64,000 nucleotides of DNA, from assembly GCF_036002945.1 (NCBI RefSeq), contig NZ_CP108529.1:6629001-6693000 (forward strand), given 5' to 3'. How positions within the stretch are numbered: the stretch's first letter is position 1; every line of letters begins with the position of its first letter. The position numbers and the translations under genes are program-made. Below are positions 17,171-26,012 of this stretch, one piece after another. The DNA comes from Streptomyces sp. NBC_01224 (GTDB taxonomy: Bacteria > Actinomycetota > Actinomycetes > Streptomycetales > Streptomycetaceae). The notes under the pieces were generated by a model. The model ran no database searches, had not been told where the DNA came from, and saw only the letters and a program-made list of their open reading frames with translations.

Positions 17171-17977
17171 ATGCCAGCCGGACCGAACAGCCGAGGAACC
17201 TCGACCGCACGGCGCACGCGCGTTCATGTGGTCAGTGACGTGCACGGCAGCACCGAGGCCCTGGCCCGCGCGGGGGACGGCGCCGACGCGTTGATCTGCC
17301 TCGGTGACCTGGTGCTCTTCCTCGACTACGCCGACCACTCGCGCGGCATCTTCCCCGATCTGTTCGGCGTGGAGAACGCCGACCGGATCGTCGAACTGCG
17401 CACTGCTCGCCGCTACGAGGAGGCCCGCGAGTTCGGCCGCGGCCTGTGGGCGGGCATGGACCGCAACGCCGCGATCGTCTCGGCGGTGCGCAAGCAGTAC
17501 GCCGAACTCTTCGCCGCCTTCCCCGCCCCGACGTACGCCACCTACGGCAACGTCGACATCCCCGACCTGTGGCCCGAGTACGCACGCCCGGGCACCACCG
17601 TCCTCGACGGCGACCGCGTCGAGATCGGCGGCCGCGTATTCGGCTTCGTCGGCGGCGGTCTGAAGACCCCGATGAACACCCCGTACGAGATCAGCGACGA
17701 GGAGTACGCGGCCAAGATCGAGGCCGTCGGCCCGGTCGACGTGCTCTGCACCCACATTCCCCCCGATGTGCCGGAGCTGACGTACGACACGGTGGCGCGC
17801 CGCTTCGAACGCGGCAGCCGGGCCCTGCTCGACGCCATCCGCAGGACCCGCCCCCGGTACGCACTGTTCGGCCATGTCCACCAGCCGCTGGTCCGCCGGA
17901 TGCGGATCGACACCACCGAATGCGTGAACGTCGGCCACTTCGCGTCAACCGGCAGGCCCTGGGCCCTGGAATGGTGA
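17171..17977 (+). CDS. Calcineurin-like metallophosphoesterase
   Basis: 268 residues. The metal-binding motifs are in order: SDVHGS, GDLVLF, GNVD (as YGNVDIPD), CTHIPP and GHVHQP. The enzyme would hydrolyse a phospho(di)ester with two metal ions; the substrate is unknown. Start at ATG 17171 (AGGG 9 bases upstream); GTG 17162 is in frame and also possible. It starts a co-directional run with the SRPBCC gene 107 bases on. Confidence 0.85.
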   Translation: MPAGPNSRGTSTARRTRVHVVSDVHGSTEALARAGDGADALICLGDLVLFLDYADHSRGIFPDLFGVENADRIVELRTARRYEEAREFGRGLWAGMDRNAAIVSAVRKQYAELFAAFPAPTYATYGNVDIPDLWPEYARPGTTVLDGDRVEIGGRVFGFVGGGLKTPMNTPYEISDEEYAAKIEAVGPVDVLCTHIPPDVPELTYDTVARRFERGSRALLDAIRRTRPRYALFGHVHQPLVRRMRIDTTECVNVGHFASTGRPWALEW

Positions 17978-18084
17978 CCGCACCGGCACCGGACCCTGGA
18001 ACGAGGCGCCGTGCACACGCGATAGCCTTCTGACGGCAGGCCTCTGCCGACGCACCGGTACACCGCACTGGAGGAGCCACGGCG

Positions 18085-18534
18085 ATGGCTGAACACACCA
18101 GCTCGAGCATCACGATCGAGGCGGCGCCGGCCGACGTCATGGGAGTGATCGCCGACTTCGCCCGCTATCCGGAGTGGACCGGCGAGGTCAAGGAGGCCGA
18201 GGTCCTCTCCACCGACGACCAGGGCCGCGCCGAGAAGGTCCGTCTCGTCCTGGACGCCGGAGCGATCAAGGACGACCACACCCTCGCGTACACCTGGATC
18301 GGCGACTACGAGGTCAGCTGGACCCTCGTCAAGTCCCAGATGCTGCGCGCCATCGACGGCTCCTACGCGCTCGCCCCGCTCGGCGACGGCGACCGCACCG
18401 AGGTCACCTACCGGCTGACCGTCGACGTCAAGATCCCGATGCTCGGCATGATCAAGCGCAAGGCCGAGAAGGTCATCATCGACCGCGCCCTGGCCGGCCT
18501 GAAGAAGCGCGTCGAGTCCGTCCCGAAGGCCTGA
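18085..18534 (+). CDS. SRPBCC (START-like) lipid/ligand-binding protein
   Basis: 149 residues covering one SRPBCC (polyketide cyclase/dehydrase) fold, which forms a hydrophobic ligand cavity. Typical N-terminal pattern SSITIEAAPADVMGVIADFARYPEWT. GGAGG lies 10 bases before the ATG. It is 4 bases upstream of the ArsA-like ATPase gene, almost certainly cotranscribed. The same pair occurs in M. tuberculosis as Rv2185c-Rv2184c (established gene order as I recall it). Joint function not known. Confidence 0.85.
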   Translation: MAEHTSSSITIEAAPADVMGVIADFARYPEWTGEVKEAEVLSTDDQGRAEKVRLVLDAGAIKDDHTLAYTWIGDYEVSWTLVKSQMLRAIDGSYALAPLGDGDRTEVTYRLTVDVKIPMLGMIKRKAEKVIIDRALAGLKKRVESVPKA

Positions 18535-18538
18535 CCCG

Positions 18539-19864
18539 GTGCGTACGGTCCTCGTCACCGGCCCCGGCGGCGCCGGCCGTACCACCGTCGCGGCGGCGAC
18601 TGCGCTGGCCGCGGCCCGTCGCGGGCGTCGCACCCTGCTGCTCTCCGCCGACGCCATACCCGGCTTCCCCGAAGGTACGGAACCCGCCGAGGTCACGGAC
18701 GGCCTGTGGTCCGCCCGCATCGACTCCGGCGAACACTTCCGCAGCGAACTGCTCACCCTCCAGGAGCAGGCGTCCGGCGTGCTCGACCTGCTCGGCGGGA
18801 ACCGGCTGGACGGCGAGGAACTCACCGAACTCCCCGGCAGCGCCCAGCTCGCCCTCCTGCACGCCCTGCGCCGCGCCGCCCGGGGCGACTGGTCGCCGGG
18901 CGGCTACGAACTCCTCGTCGTCGACCTGCCGCCGCTGCGCGAAGCGCTCGCCGTACTCGCCCTGCCCGAACAACTGCGCCGCTATTTGCGCCGGCTGCTG
19001 CCCCAGGAACGCCAGGCCGCACGCGCCCTGCGCCCGATGCTCGCCCAGCTCGCCGGCGTGCCCATGCCCGCCCAGTGGCTGTACGAGGCCGCCGCCCGCA
19101 GGGACGCCGAGCTGGCCGCCGTCCAGGCACTGATCGAGGACCGCAACACCACGCTGCGGCTGGTCGCCGAACCCGGCCCCGCCGCCGAGGACGCCCTGCG
19201 CACCGCCCGCACCGGCCTCGCCCTGCACGGACTGCGCGTCGACACCCTCGCGGTGAACCGGGTACTGCCCAGGCACTCCGGCGACCCATGGTTCGCGGCC
19301 CTCGCCGCGCAGCAGGAGAAGACCATCGACCACTGGTACGAGGAATGGGTGCCCGCGGCAGCCCTGTGCGAAGTGCCCCACCTCGGCCGCGATCCGCGGA
19401 GCCTGGACGACCTCACCCTTCTCGACACCGGATCCGGCTCCACCGTCTTCGAGGAGGCGGGCACCGGCGGCGGCCTCTTCGAGGGCGACGGACTCGCCGC
19501 GGAACTGGACGACCGGAGCCCCGGCCGGGCCGACGACCCCTGGTGGATCGAGGACCCGAACGCTCCGGACGGCCTCGACGAGCTGCGGCCGCTGCTGCCC
19601 GGCAGCCGGATCGTGACCGCCCCGCCGCCCGGCGAGGGCGACTCCGTTCTGGTCTGGTGCCTGCCCCTGCCCGGTGTCGTCAAGTCGGACCTCCAGCTGG
19701 TGCGCCGCGGCGACGAACTGCTCCTCACCGTGGGACCGTTCCACCGCATCGTCCCCCTGGACTCCGGGCTGCGCCGTTGCACCGTCTCCGGCGCCGCCCT
19801 CACCGACGGGGTGCTCCGGGTCCGGTTCACGCCGGACCCCGGTCTGTGGCCCCGGACGAGCTGA
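18539..19864 (+). CDS. ArsA/GET3-like P-loop ATPase with substituted P-loop
   Basis: 441 residues. N-terminal deviant-Walker region VLVTGPGGAGRTT aligns with the ArsA/MinD GKGGVGKT motif, but the signature lysine is Pro and the P-loop lysine is Arg. A Walker-B-like LLVVDLPPLREA follows. C-terminal ~80 residues (from ~365) resemble the ArsA HSP20-like domain. Start GTG 18539 directly follows the SRPBCC stop. Such proteins insert or chaperone membrane proteins (ArsA family) in other organisms; whether this one hydrolyses ATP is doubtful. The pair with SRPBCC is conserved in actinobacteria. Confidence 0.82.
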   Translation: MRTVLVTGPGGAGRTTVAAATALAAARRGRRTLLLSADAIPGFPEGTEPAEVTDGLWSARIDSGEHFRSELLTLQEQASGVLDLLGGNRLDGEELTELPGSAQLALLHALRRAARGDWSPGGYELLVVDLPPLREALAVLALPEQLRRYLRRLLPQERQAARALRPMLAQLAGVPMPAQWLYEAAARRDAELAAVQALIEDRNTTLRLVAEPGPAAEDALRTARTGLALHGLRVDTLAVNRVLPRHSGDPWFAALAAQQEKTIDHWYEEWVPAAALCEVPHLGRDPRSLDDLTLLDTGSGSTVFEEAGTGGGLFEGDGLAAELDDRSPGRADDPWWIEDPNAPDGLDELRPLLPGSRIVTAPPPGEGDSVLVWCLPLPGVVKSDLQLVRRGDELLLTVGPFHRIVPLDSGLRRCTVSGAALTDGVLRVRFTPDPGLWPRTS

Positions 19865-19948
19865 ACGGCGCATCACGGTTCGGGTAACGTCGGTAGTACG
19901 TGTCCCGTATGCCGGGCCGCCAGGCAAACCACGTCGCAGGAGTCCGCT

Positions 19949-20407
19949 ATGAGCGAAGCCACCGATCGTCCCGTCGACGACGACGCGTGGGCGAAGGCCT
20001 GCGCCGAGGACCTCGAAGCGGAGAAGGCCCGCCGCCGCGCCCAGCACGGCCCGCCGCCCGGCTCCGCAGCCGAGGAGCTGCGCAAGCTGGTCGACGCCGT
20101 GGCCGACAAGGTCTCGTCCCTCCGGTCGCCGCTGTTCGGCGCGGCGGCCCAGGGCACCGTGCAGCAGATCATCAAGCAGGCCAAGTCCGCCGTCGAGCCC
20201 GTCATCGAACGCAATCCGGACGTCTTCGACCACATCGCCGCGGCCGGCAACGAACTCCTCGCCGCCTACCGCTCCGCCGTGGAAGGCCAGGAACGCCGCT
20301 GGACCCAGGGCGCCGGGGCCCCCGCAGGCACAGAAAAGAAGGCCGACGACCCCACCGACCCGCGCGACGAGGGCCCCGCCGCGGGCGAACACATCGACCT
20401 GGACTGA
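19949..20407 (+). CDS. DUF5304 family protein, SCO2127-like
   Basis: 152 residues, acidic and Ala/Glu-rich, helical (SAAEELRKLVDAVADKVSSL, then VIERNPDVFDHIAAAGNELL), with a disordered charged C-terminus. AGGAG precedes the ATG. It lies 74 bases upstream of glkA. In S. coelicolor the gene at this place (SCO2127) was reported to influence glucose kinase expression and carbon catabolite repression; assignment to that family is by position and composition. Confidence 0.75.
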   Translation: MSEATDRPVDDDAWAKACAEDLEAEKARRRAQHGPPPGSAAEELRKLVDAVADKVSSLRSPLFGAAAQGTVQQIIKQAKSAVEPVIERNPDVFDHIAAAGNELLAAYRSAVEGQERRWTQGAGAPAGTEKKADDPTDPRDEGPAAGEHIDLD

Positions 20408-20481
20408 CCGGCACCGATGGGTCGGGTTCCCGGCTCGGGTACGGTTGGCCACAGCGGGGCTCGACCGAAACTGAGGGATTC

Positions 20482-21423
20482 ATGGGACTCACCATCGGCG
20501 TCGATATCGGCGGCACGAAGATCGCAGCTGGAGTGGTCGACGAAGAGGGACAGATCCTCTCGATGTTCAAGGTGCCGACCCCGCCGACGGCTGAAGGCAT
20601 TGTCGACGCGATCGCGACGGCCGTGTCCGGTGCGAGCGAGGGCCACCAGATCGAAGCCGTCGGCATCGGCGCCGCCGGATATGTCGACGACAAGCGCGCC
20701 ACTGTGCTGTTCGCTCCGAACATCAACTGGCGGCACGAGCCGCTGAAGGACAAGGTCGAACAGCGCGTCGGCCTTCCGGTCGTCGTCGAGAACGACGCCA
20801 ACGCCGCCGCCTGGGGCGAATACCGCTTCGGCGCCGGACAGGGCCACGACGACGTCATCTGCATCACTCTCGGCACCGGTCTCGGCGGCGGCATCATCAT
20901 CGGCAACAAGCTGCGCCGCGGACGCTTCGGTGTGGCCGCCGAGTTCGGCCACATCCGGGTCGTCCCGGACGGCCTGCTCTGCGGCTGCGGCAGCCAGGGC
21001 TGCTGGGAGCAGTACGCATCCGGACGCGCCCTCGTCCGGTACGCCAAGCAGCGTGCCAACGCCACCCCTTCGAGCGCCTCGATCCTGCTGTCGCTCGGCG
21101 ACGGCACGGTGGACGGCATCGAGGGCAAGCACATCAGCGCGGCCGCCCGGCAGGGCGACCCGGTGGCGATCGACTCGTTCCGCGAGCTGGCCCGCTGGGC
21201 CGGCGCCGGACTCGCCGACCTCGCCTCGCTCTTCGACCCGTCCGCGTTCATCGTCGGCGGCGGTGTGTCGGACGAGGGCGAGCTCGTCCTCGACCCGATC
21301 CGCAAGTCGTTCCGGCGCTGGCTGATCGGCGGCGAATGGCGTCCGCACGCCCAGGTGCTCGCGGCCCAACTGGGCGGCAAGGCAGGTCTGGTGGGCGCGG
21401 CTGACCTGGCCCGCCAGGGCTGA
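20482..21423 (+). CDS. glkA: Glucokinase, ROK family
   Basis: 313 residues. Phosphorylates glucose with ATP and is central to glucose repression in Streptomyces. Nucleotide motif VDIGGTKI near the N-terminus, catalytic aspartate in VENDANAAAWGE, GTGLGGG, and the ROK zinc motif with the sequence CGCGSQGCWEQ (Cys-x-Cys-x4-Cys). The length and start (MGLTIGVDIGG) agree with S. coelicolor GlkA. A hairpin 22 bases after the stop terminates it. Confidence 0.96.
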   Translation: MGLTIGVDIGGTKIAAGVVDEEGQILSMFKVPTPPTAEGIVDAIATAVSGASEGHQIEAVGIGAAGYVDDKRATVLFAPNINWRHEPLKDKVEQRVGLPVVVENDANAAAWGEYRFGAGQGHDDVICITLGTGLGGGIIIGNKLRRGRFGVAAEFGHIRVVPDGLLCGCGSQGCWEQYASGRALVRYAKQRANATPSSASILLSLGDGTVDGIEGKHISAAARQGDPVAIDSFRELARWAGAGLADLASLFDPSAFIVGGGVSDEGELVLDPIRKSFRRWLIGGEWRPHAQVLAAQLGGKAGLVGAADLARQG

Positions 21424-21445
21424 ACCACCCGGAACCGCACAGAGC

Positions 21446-21485
21446 CGGACGCCCGTCGCGCCCCCTGGGGAGCGGCGGGCGTCCG
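21446..21485 (+). terminator. Terminator of glkA
   Basis: Inverted repeat CGGACGCCCGTCGC (21446-21459) with GCGGCGGGCGTCCG (21472-21485), one G-T pair, 12-base loop. It ends only 16 bases before the next start codon. Confidence 0.75.
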
Positions 21486-21501
21486 TCGTATCGTGAGACG
21501 C

Positions 21502-22260
21502 ATGGTCCTGACGCTGCTGCCCGACTCCCGTACCGAGCCGGATGGTTCGGCCGTCATCAGAGTGCTCAGCTACAACGTCCGGTCGATGCGCGACGACTGC
21601 GAGGCACTGGCCCGCGTCATCAGCGCCTGCGCCCCCGACCTCGTCCTCATCCAGGAAGCCCCGCGCTTCTTCCGCTGGCGCAAGCGCGCCGCCTGGCTCG
21701 CGGCCCGCACCGAGCTGGTCGTCCTGAGCGGCGGCGCCACGGCGGCCGGGCCACTGCTGCTCTGCTCGCTGCGGGCCACCGTGGAGCGGACACAGGACGT
21801 GCTGTTGCCACTCACCCCCGGCCTGCACCGCCGGGGCTTCGCCACATCGGTGGTACGGATCGCGGGCACCCGGATCGGTCTGCTGAGCTTCCATCTGAGC
21901 CTGCAGCGCGACGAACGCCTGGCCCAGACGCAGATGCTGCTGGAACGGCTGGACGCGATGGGCGTCGAGCACGCCATCGCGGCCGGCGACCTCAACGATG
22001 TACCGACCGGGACCGCGTTCCGGCGGCTGGCCGGGCGGCTCCAGGACTGCTGGGCCGTGAGGCCGTGGGGTGACGAGAACACCTTCTCGCCGGACCATCC
22101 GCGGCGGCGCATCGACGCCGTGTTCGCGACGGGCGGGATCGAGGTGCTCGGCTGCGGTGTCCCCGCAGGGCTCCCCGGTGTCACCGACGCTGACCTGCGG
22201 GCGGCCACGGACCACCTGCCGGTGCTGGCGGCACTACGGGTACCCGCGACCAGGCCCTGA
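21502..22260 (+). CDS. Endonuclease/exonuclease/phosphatase family protein
   Basis: 252 residues, EEP fold (DNase I/sphingomyelinase-like). Motifs LSYNVRSM, LVLIQEAP, FHLSLQ, AAGDLND and ATDHLPVLA carry the Asn, Glu, Asp, Asn and His active-site residues. No signal peptide, so intracellular. ATG 21502 is taken; GTG 21493 is an in-frame alternative. The glkA terminator ends close upstream and there is no clear ribosome-binding site, so the mRNA may be leaderless. Convergent with the following gene. Confidence 0.82.
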   Translation: MVLTLLPDSRTEPDGSAVIRVLSYNVRSMRDDCEALARVISACAPDLVLIQEAPRFFRWRKRAAWLAARTELVVLSGGATAAGPLLLCSLRATVERTQDVLLPLTPGLHRRGFATSVVRIAGTRIGLLSFHLSLQRDERLAQTQMLLERLDAMGVEHAIAAGDLNDVPTGTAFRRLAGRLQDCWAVRPWGDENTFSPDHPRRRIDAVFATGGIEVLGCGVPAGLPGVTDADLRAATDHLPVLAALRVPATRP

Positions 22261-22304
22261 GCTGCGCGGCAGCAGCTCAAGGCCACCCCGACCGGCCTCC
22301 GGTC

Positions 22305-23027
22305 TCAGACCACCGCTCCGCGCCCCGGGTCGTCGCCGTCCTCGTCGTCGTCCTGCATCCGCGCCACCAGCGTGACGAAGCCGCCCAGGAATCCGCCGAC
22401 GCAGACCGTCGTGAGCCACCAGGTCATGTCCCACCGCAGCAGCACCGCGACCAGCATCAGCACCGGACCGCCGACGACCGCGAGCCAGGCGAACTTCGCC
22501 GTGACATCGGCCTCCGGCAGTGGCGGCGGCTCCGGAGGGACGAAGTGCCCCTCGTCGCTGTCGTCGATGTCGCCGTCCTTCGGCTCCTCGACCTCGTAGT
22601 CGCGCGGACCGGCGACGCCGGGGGCGAACACGATCGAGCTGCCGAGCGGCTTCTCCGGCGGCTTCGGGGCCTTCTTCCCGACCCCCTTGTCCGGATCCAG
22701 GACCCCCGACTGATCATCCTCCAGCAGCGCGAGATCCTCGATCGACCTGAATGGCTTGGCGCCCGGCGGGTCCGGCGGCTCCTCGCCGTACCCCGCCACG
22801 ATCGCCTTCCACACGGCGTCCTCGTCGATCGACGGGTCGGACCGTTCGCCGTCGGCGCCCGGCGCTACTTTCTGGGCAGCCGCATCCTGCGGACCCGTAC
22901 CGTCGTCGGGGACGGACGTTCCCTCCGCGGGAAGAGCCGCTCCCTCCGCGGGGAGGGCAGCTCCTTCCGCGGGCAGGGGCTCGCGTCCCTCCTCGCTGCC
23001 CGCGCGCTCCGCGTCGTGCTCAGCCAC
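22305..23027 (-). CDS. Acidic membrane protein with two C-terminal transmembrane segments
   Basis: 240 residues. A long hydrophilic, acidic, Pro/Glu-rich N-terminal part with three copies of the repeat LPAEG(A/T), then two hydrophobic segments (FAWLAVVGGPVLMLVAVLL and WWLTTVCVGGFLGGFVTLV) and a short acidic tail. GTG start with AAGGGGAGC upstream. The gene overlaps the end of the alpha/beta hydrolase gene by 8 bases, so they form one operon. Function unknown. Confidence 0.75.
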   Translation of the reverse strand: MAEHDAERAGSEEGREPLPAEGAALPAEGAALPAEGTSVPDDGTGPQDAAAQKVAPGADGERSDPSIDEDAVWKAIVAGYGEEPPDPPGAKPFRSIEDLALLEDDQSGVLDPDKGVGKKAPKPPEKPLGSSIVFAPGVAGPRDYEVEEPKDGDIDDSDEGHFVPPEPPPLPEADVTAKFAWLAVVGGPVLMLVAVLLRWDMTWWLTTVCVGGFLGGFVTLVARMQDDDEDGDDPGRGAVV

Positions 23028-23799
23028 CTGACGTGCTCCCCTTCTTTCCTACGCTCGGAGCGAGGCGGCCGATGAACCGGTAGCTCTCGTCGAAGATCCG
23101 CTCCGCATCGTGGTCCAACGTCGCCACGTGGTAGCTCTGTTCCAGCAGGATCTCCTCGACATCCGTCGACGACACCCGGCTGAGGATCCGGGCCGAGTCG
23201 GCGGGCGGCACCACATGGTCCTGCGGGCTGTGCAGCAGGACGATCGGCTGGGTGACCTGGGGCAGCTCGGCGTCGACCAGGCGGAAGAAATTCCGCAGCG
23301 AATGCGCCGCGTGCAACGGCACCCGGTCGTACCCCACCTCGTCGGAGCCCTCCAGGGCGATATCGCTCGCCAGTCCCTTCGTCGTCCGCACCAGATGGCG
23401 GGCGACCGGCAGCGCGTACGCCGACAGGCCGTGCACCTTGTTCGCCGGATTGACGAGCACCAGACCGCTGATCGCGTTCCCGTGCTTCGCCGCCAGCCGC
23501 AGCGTGAGCGCGCCGCCCATGGAAAGCCCGAAGACGAAGACCTGGCTGCACCGCTCCAGCAGGGCGCGCAGCTCCCGGTCCACCTCCGCGTACCAGTCCT
23601 GCCAGCCCGTGATCTGCATGTCCTCCCAGCGGGTGCCGTGCCCGGGCAGCAGCGGCAGCGAGACGGTGAGCCCGCGCTCCGCCAGATAGTCGGCCCAGGG
23701 GCGCAGCGACTGCGGGGAACCGGTAAATCCGTGACAGAGAAGGACACCGACCTCTCCGCCCTCGTGGCGGAACGGCTCGGCTCCAGGCAGGACCGGCAC
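23020..23799 (-). CDS. Alpha/beta hydrolase (carboxylesterase family)
   Basis: 259 residues. Oxyanion-hole region LLCHGFTGSPQSLR, nucleophile elbow GLSMGG, acid in SPQDHVVP and histidine in SYHVATLDHD complete a catalytic triad, resembling Est30-type carboxylesterases and monoacylglycerol lipases. GTG 23799 is chosen because CAGGAG sits 6 bases upstream; a longer frame has no such signal and overlaps the divergent acyltransferase. First gene of the operon with the membrane protein. Confidence 0.86.
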   Translation of the reverse strand: MPVLPGAEPFRHEGGEVGVLLCHGFTGSPQSLRPWADYLAERGLTVSLPLLPGHGTRWEDMQITGWQDWYAEVDRELRALLERCSQVFVFGLSMGGALTLRLAAKHGNAISGLVLVNPANKVHGLSAYALPVARHLVRTTKGLASDIALEGSDEVGYDRVPLHAAHSLRNFFRLVDAELPQVTQPIVLLHSPQDHVVPPADSARILSRVSSTDVEEILLEQSYHVATLDHDAERIFDESYRFIGRLAPSVGKKGSTSGG

Positions 23800-23994
23800 C
23801 GGGGTCTCCTGTTCGTGAGGCTCGAAGGGGAGCGAAAGGGGGGAGTGCAGAAGGATTACTTCACCGTACGCGACCGGACCGACACCGACCAGGGTCGTTA
23901 CGGCCCCGGCCGCCGCTTCGGCTCCGTGCCGGGCGGGAGCGCGGACGGTCCCACGGGTTAAGGTCTGTCGGACAGCACACAGGAGGCACCCGAG

Positions 23995-24738
23995 TTGATC
24001 TACGGCGCAATGAAGTTCTCCATCGGCGGGTCGTTGAAGCTCGCCTTCAGGCCATGGGTGGAGGGCCTGGAGAACATCCCCGCGCAGGGACCGGCGATCC
24101 TCGCGAGCAACCATCTGTCGTTCTCCGACTCCTTCTTCCTGCCGGCCGTCCTGGACCGCAAGGTCACCTTCATCGCCAAGTCCGAGTACTTCACCGCGCC
24201 CGGCGTGAAGGGCAAACTGACCGCCGCCTTCTTCAAGGGCGTCGGCCAGCTCCCGGTGGACCGCTCGGGTGCCCGCGGCGCCGGCGAGGCGGCCATCAAG
24301 GCGGGCATCGAGGTCATCGAGAGCGGCGGGCTCTTCGGCATCTACCCGGAGGGCACCCGCTCGCCCGACGGCCGCCTCTACCGAGGCAAGCCCGGCGGAC
24401 TCGCCCGGGTGGCGCTGGCCACCGGAGCGCCCGTCATCCCCGTCGCGATGATCGACACGGAGAAGATCCAGCCGCCGGGCCAGGTGATCCCCAAGCTGAT
24501 GCGCCCCGGGATCAGGATCGGCAAGCCGCTCGACTTCAGCCGCTACCACGGCATGGAGGGGGACCGCTTCATCCTGCGCTCGGTCACCGACGAGGTGATG
24601 TACGAGATCATGAAGCTCTCCGGCCAGGAGTACGTCGACATCTACGCGACCGCAGCCAAGCGGCAGATCGCGGACGAGGCGAAGCGCCGCGCCGAGGAGC
24701 AGAAGCACGCGGCCAGAGAGTCCGGAACGCAAGGGTGA
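23995..24738 (+). CDS. plsC: 1-acyl-sn-glycerol-3-phosphate acyltransferase
   Basis: 247 residues. The catalytic NHLSFSD (HX4D) and the phosphate-binding EGTRSPDG motifs are present, so it should make phosphatidic acid. TTG start at 23995 has AGGAGG at 23981-23986. In M. tuberculosis the corresponding gene in this neighbourhood is Rv2182c. The basic C-terminus (AKRQIADEAKRRAEEQ) may bind the membrane surface. Confidence 0.88.
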   Translation: MIYGAMKFSIGGSLKLAFRPWVEGLENIPAQGPAILASNHLSFSDSFFLPAVLDRKVTFIAKSEYFTAPGVKGKLTAAFFKGVGQLPVDRSGARGAGEAAIKAGIEVIESGGLFGIYPEGTRSPDGRLYRGKPGGLARVALATGAPVIPVAMIDTEKIQPPGQVIPKLMRPGIRIGKPLDFSRYHGMEGDRFILRSVTDEVMYEIMKLSGQEYVDIYATAAKRQIADEAKRRAEEQKHAARESGTQG

Positions 24739-24788
24739 CGGAACGGTCCGGCGCGTAACCGCGTCGTTCCCGTCCGGGGGGTGGGGAA

Positions 24789-26012
24789 ATGGCCAGGCGC
24801 GAGAGGGTCGTCCGCATGTCGGTCGAGCAGCCGCTGTGGCGTGCGCTGACTGCGTACCGCATTCTGACGATGATCTACGCGATCCTGCTCGCAGTCTTCG
24901 GCCGGGACAGGTACGACCGGCCGTGGGTCGCCATCGCCTTTCTGGTGGTGATGGCGGCGTGGACGCTCGGCACCCTTCCGAAGGTCGCGGGCGCCGTCGC
25001 CTGCACCAAGCGTTTCCTCGGCGCCGACCTGGCCCTCGCCCTCGTGGGCATCCTCCTCACCCCGCTCGCCGACTTCGAGGCCCAGCTCGTCGACGGTCCG
25101 ACGCTGCCGTCCATCTGGACCGCGGGCTCCGTGCTGGCCTTCGCGATCAAGGGCGGCTGGCGCTGGGCGGCCTTCGCCTCCACCTTCGTCGCCGTCGCCA
25201 ACATCATCGAGCGCGGCGAGCCCAGCCGGGACACCTTCCACAACGTCCTGCTGGTCTGGGTCGCCTCCATCGCCATCGGTTACGTCGTCGAGGTGGCCAG
25301 GGCCAGTGAGCGCACCCTCGCCCGCGCTCTGGAGATCGAGGCCGCCACCCGCGAGCGGGAGCGGCTGGCCCGCGACATCCACGACAGCGTGCTCCAGGTC
25401 CTCGCGATGGTGCAGCGCCGCGGCACGGCGCTGGGCGGCGAGGCCGCCGAACTGGGCCGGATGGCCGGGGAGCAGGAAGTCGCCCTGCGCACCCTGGTCT
25501 CCAGCGGTCTGGTGCCCACCACCCGCGTCTCCGAGGACGCAGCCGAGGGCGCCGTGGTCCGCAGCGTCGAGGTCGACGACGAACCGTCCGGGCAGGCCGA
25601 CTGCGATCTGCGCTCCCTGCTCGCACCGCACGCCGGCTCCCGGATCAGTTTCGCGGAGCCCGGCGCGCCGGTGCTGCTCGCTCCCTGGGCGGCGAAGGAG
25701 CTGGCGGCCGCTGTCAGTGCCGCCCTGGACAATGTCCGTGTCCATGCGGGGGAGAATGCCCAGGCCTGGATCCTCGTCGAGGACTGGCCGGACGAGGTGA
25801 TCGTGACGGTCCGGGACGACGGCCCCGGCATCCCGGAGGGGCGGCTCGCCCAGGCCGAGGGCGAGGGGCGGATGGGGGTCGCCCTGTCGATCCGGGGAAG
25901 GCTGCGTGACCTGGGCGGCACGGCAGAGTTGATTTCGGTGCCCGGCCAGGGCACTGAGGTCGAGTTGAAGATTCCGAAGGTTTCACGGGGGAAGGCAGGA
26001 TCAGCAAGATGA
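24789..26012 (+). CDS. macS: Sensor histidine kinase MacS
   Basis: 407 residues. Five or six hydrophobic segments in the first ~150 residues, then a HisKA_3 dimerisation box with the phosphorylated histidine in ERLARDIHDSVLQ (~residue 197), and an HATPase_c domain (AVSAALDNVRVHAG, DDGPGIPEGRLA). The stop overlaps the macR start (ATGA). Position between glkA and pfkA matches S. coelicolor SCO2121/SCO2120, known as MacSR, which controls morphogenetic membrane protein genes. The symbol is by position and domain type. Confidence 0.85.
   Translation: MARRERVVRMSVEQPLWRALTAYRILTMIYAILLAVFGRDRYDRPWVAIAFLVVMAAWTLGTLPKVAGAVACTKRFLGADLALALVGILLTPLADFEAQLVDGPTLPSIWTAGSVLAFAIKGGWRWAAFASTFVAVANIIERGEPSRDTFHNVLLVWVASIAIGYVVEVARASERTLARALEIEAATRERERLARDIHDSVLQVLAMVQRRGTALGGEAAELGRMAGEQEVALRTLVSSGLVPTTRVSEDAAEGAVVRSVEVDDEPSGQADCDLRSLLAPHAGSRISFAEPGAPVLLAPWAAKELAAAVSAALDNVRVHAGENAQAWILVEDWPDEVIVTVRDDGPGIPEGRLAQAEGEGRMGVALSIRGRLRDLGGTAELISVPGQGTEVELKIPKVSRGKAGSAR

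Noticed and set aside
18476..20452. 658-codon minus-strand frame across the SRPBCC-ArsA-DUF5304 genes
   Set aside because: Opposite strand of three well-supported genes; Gly/Arg/Ala/Val-rich without family motifs.
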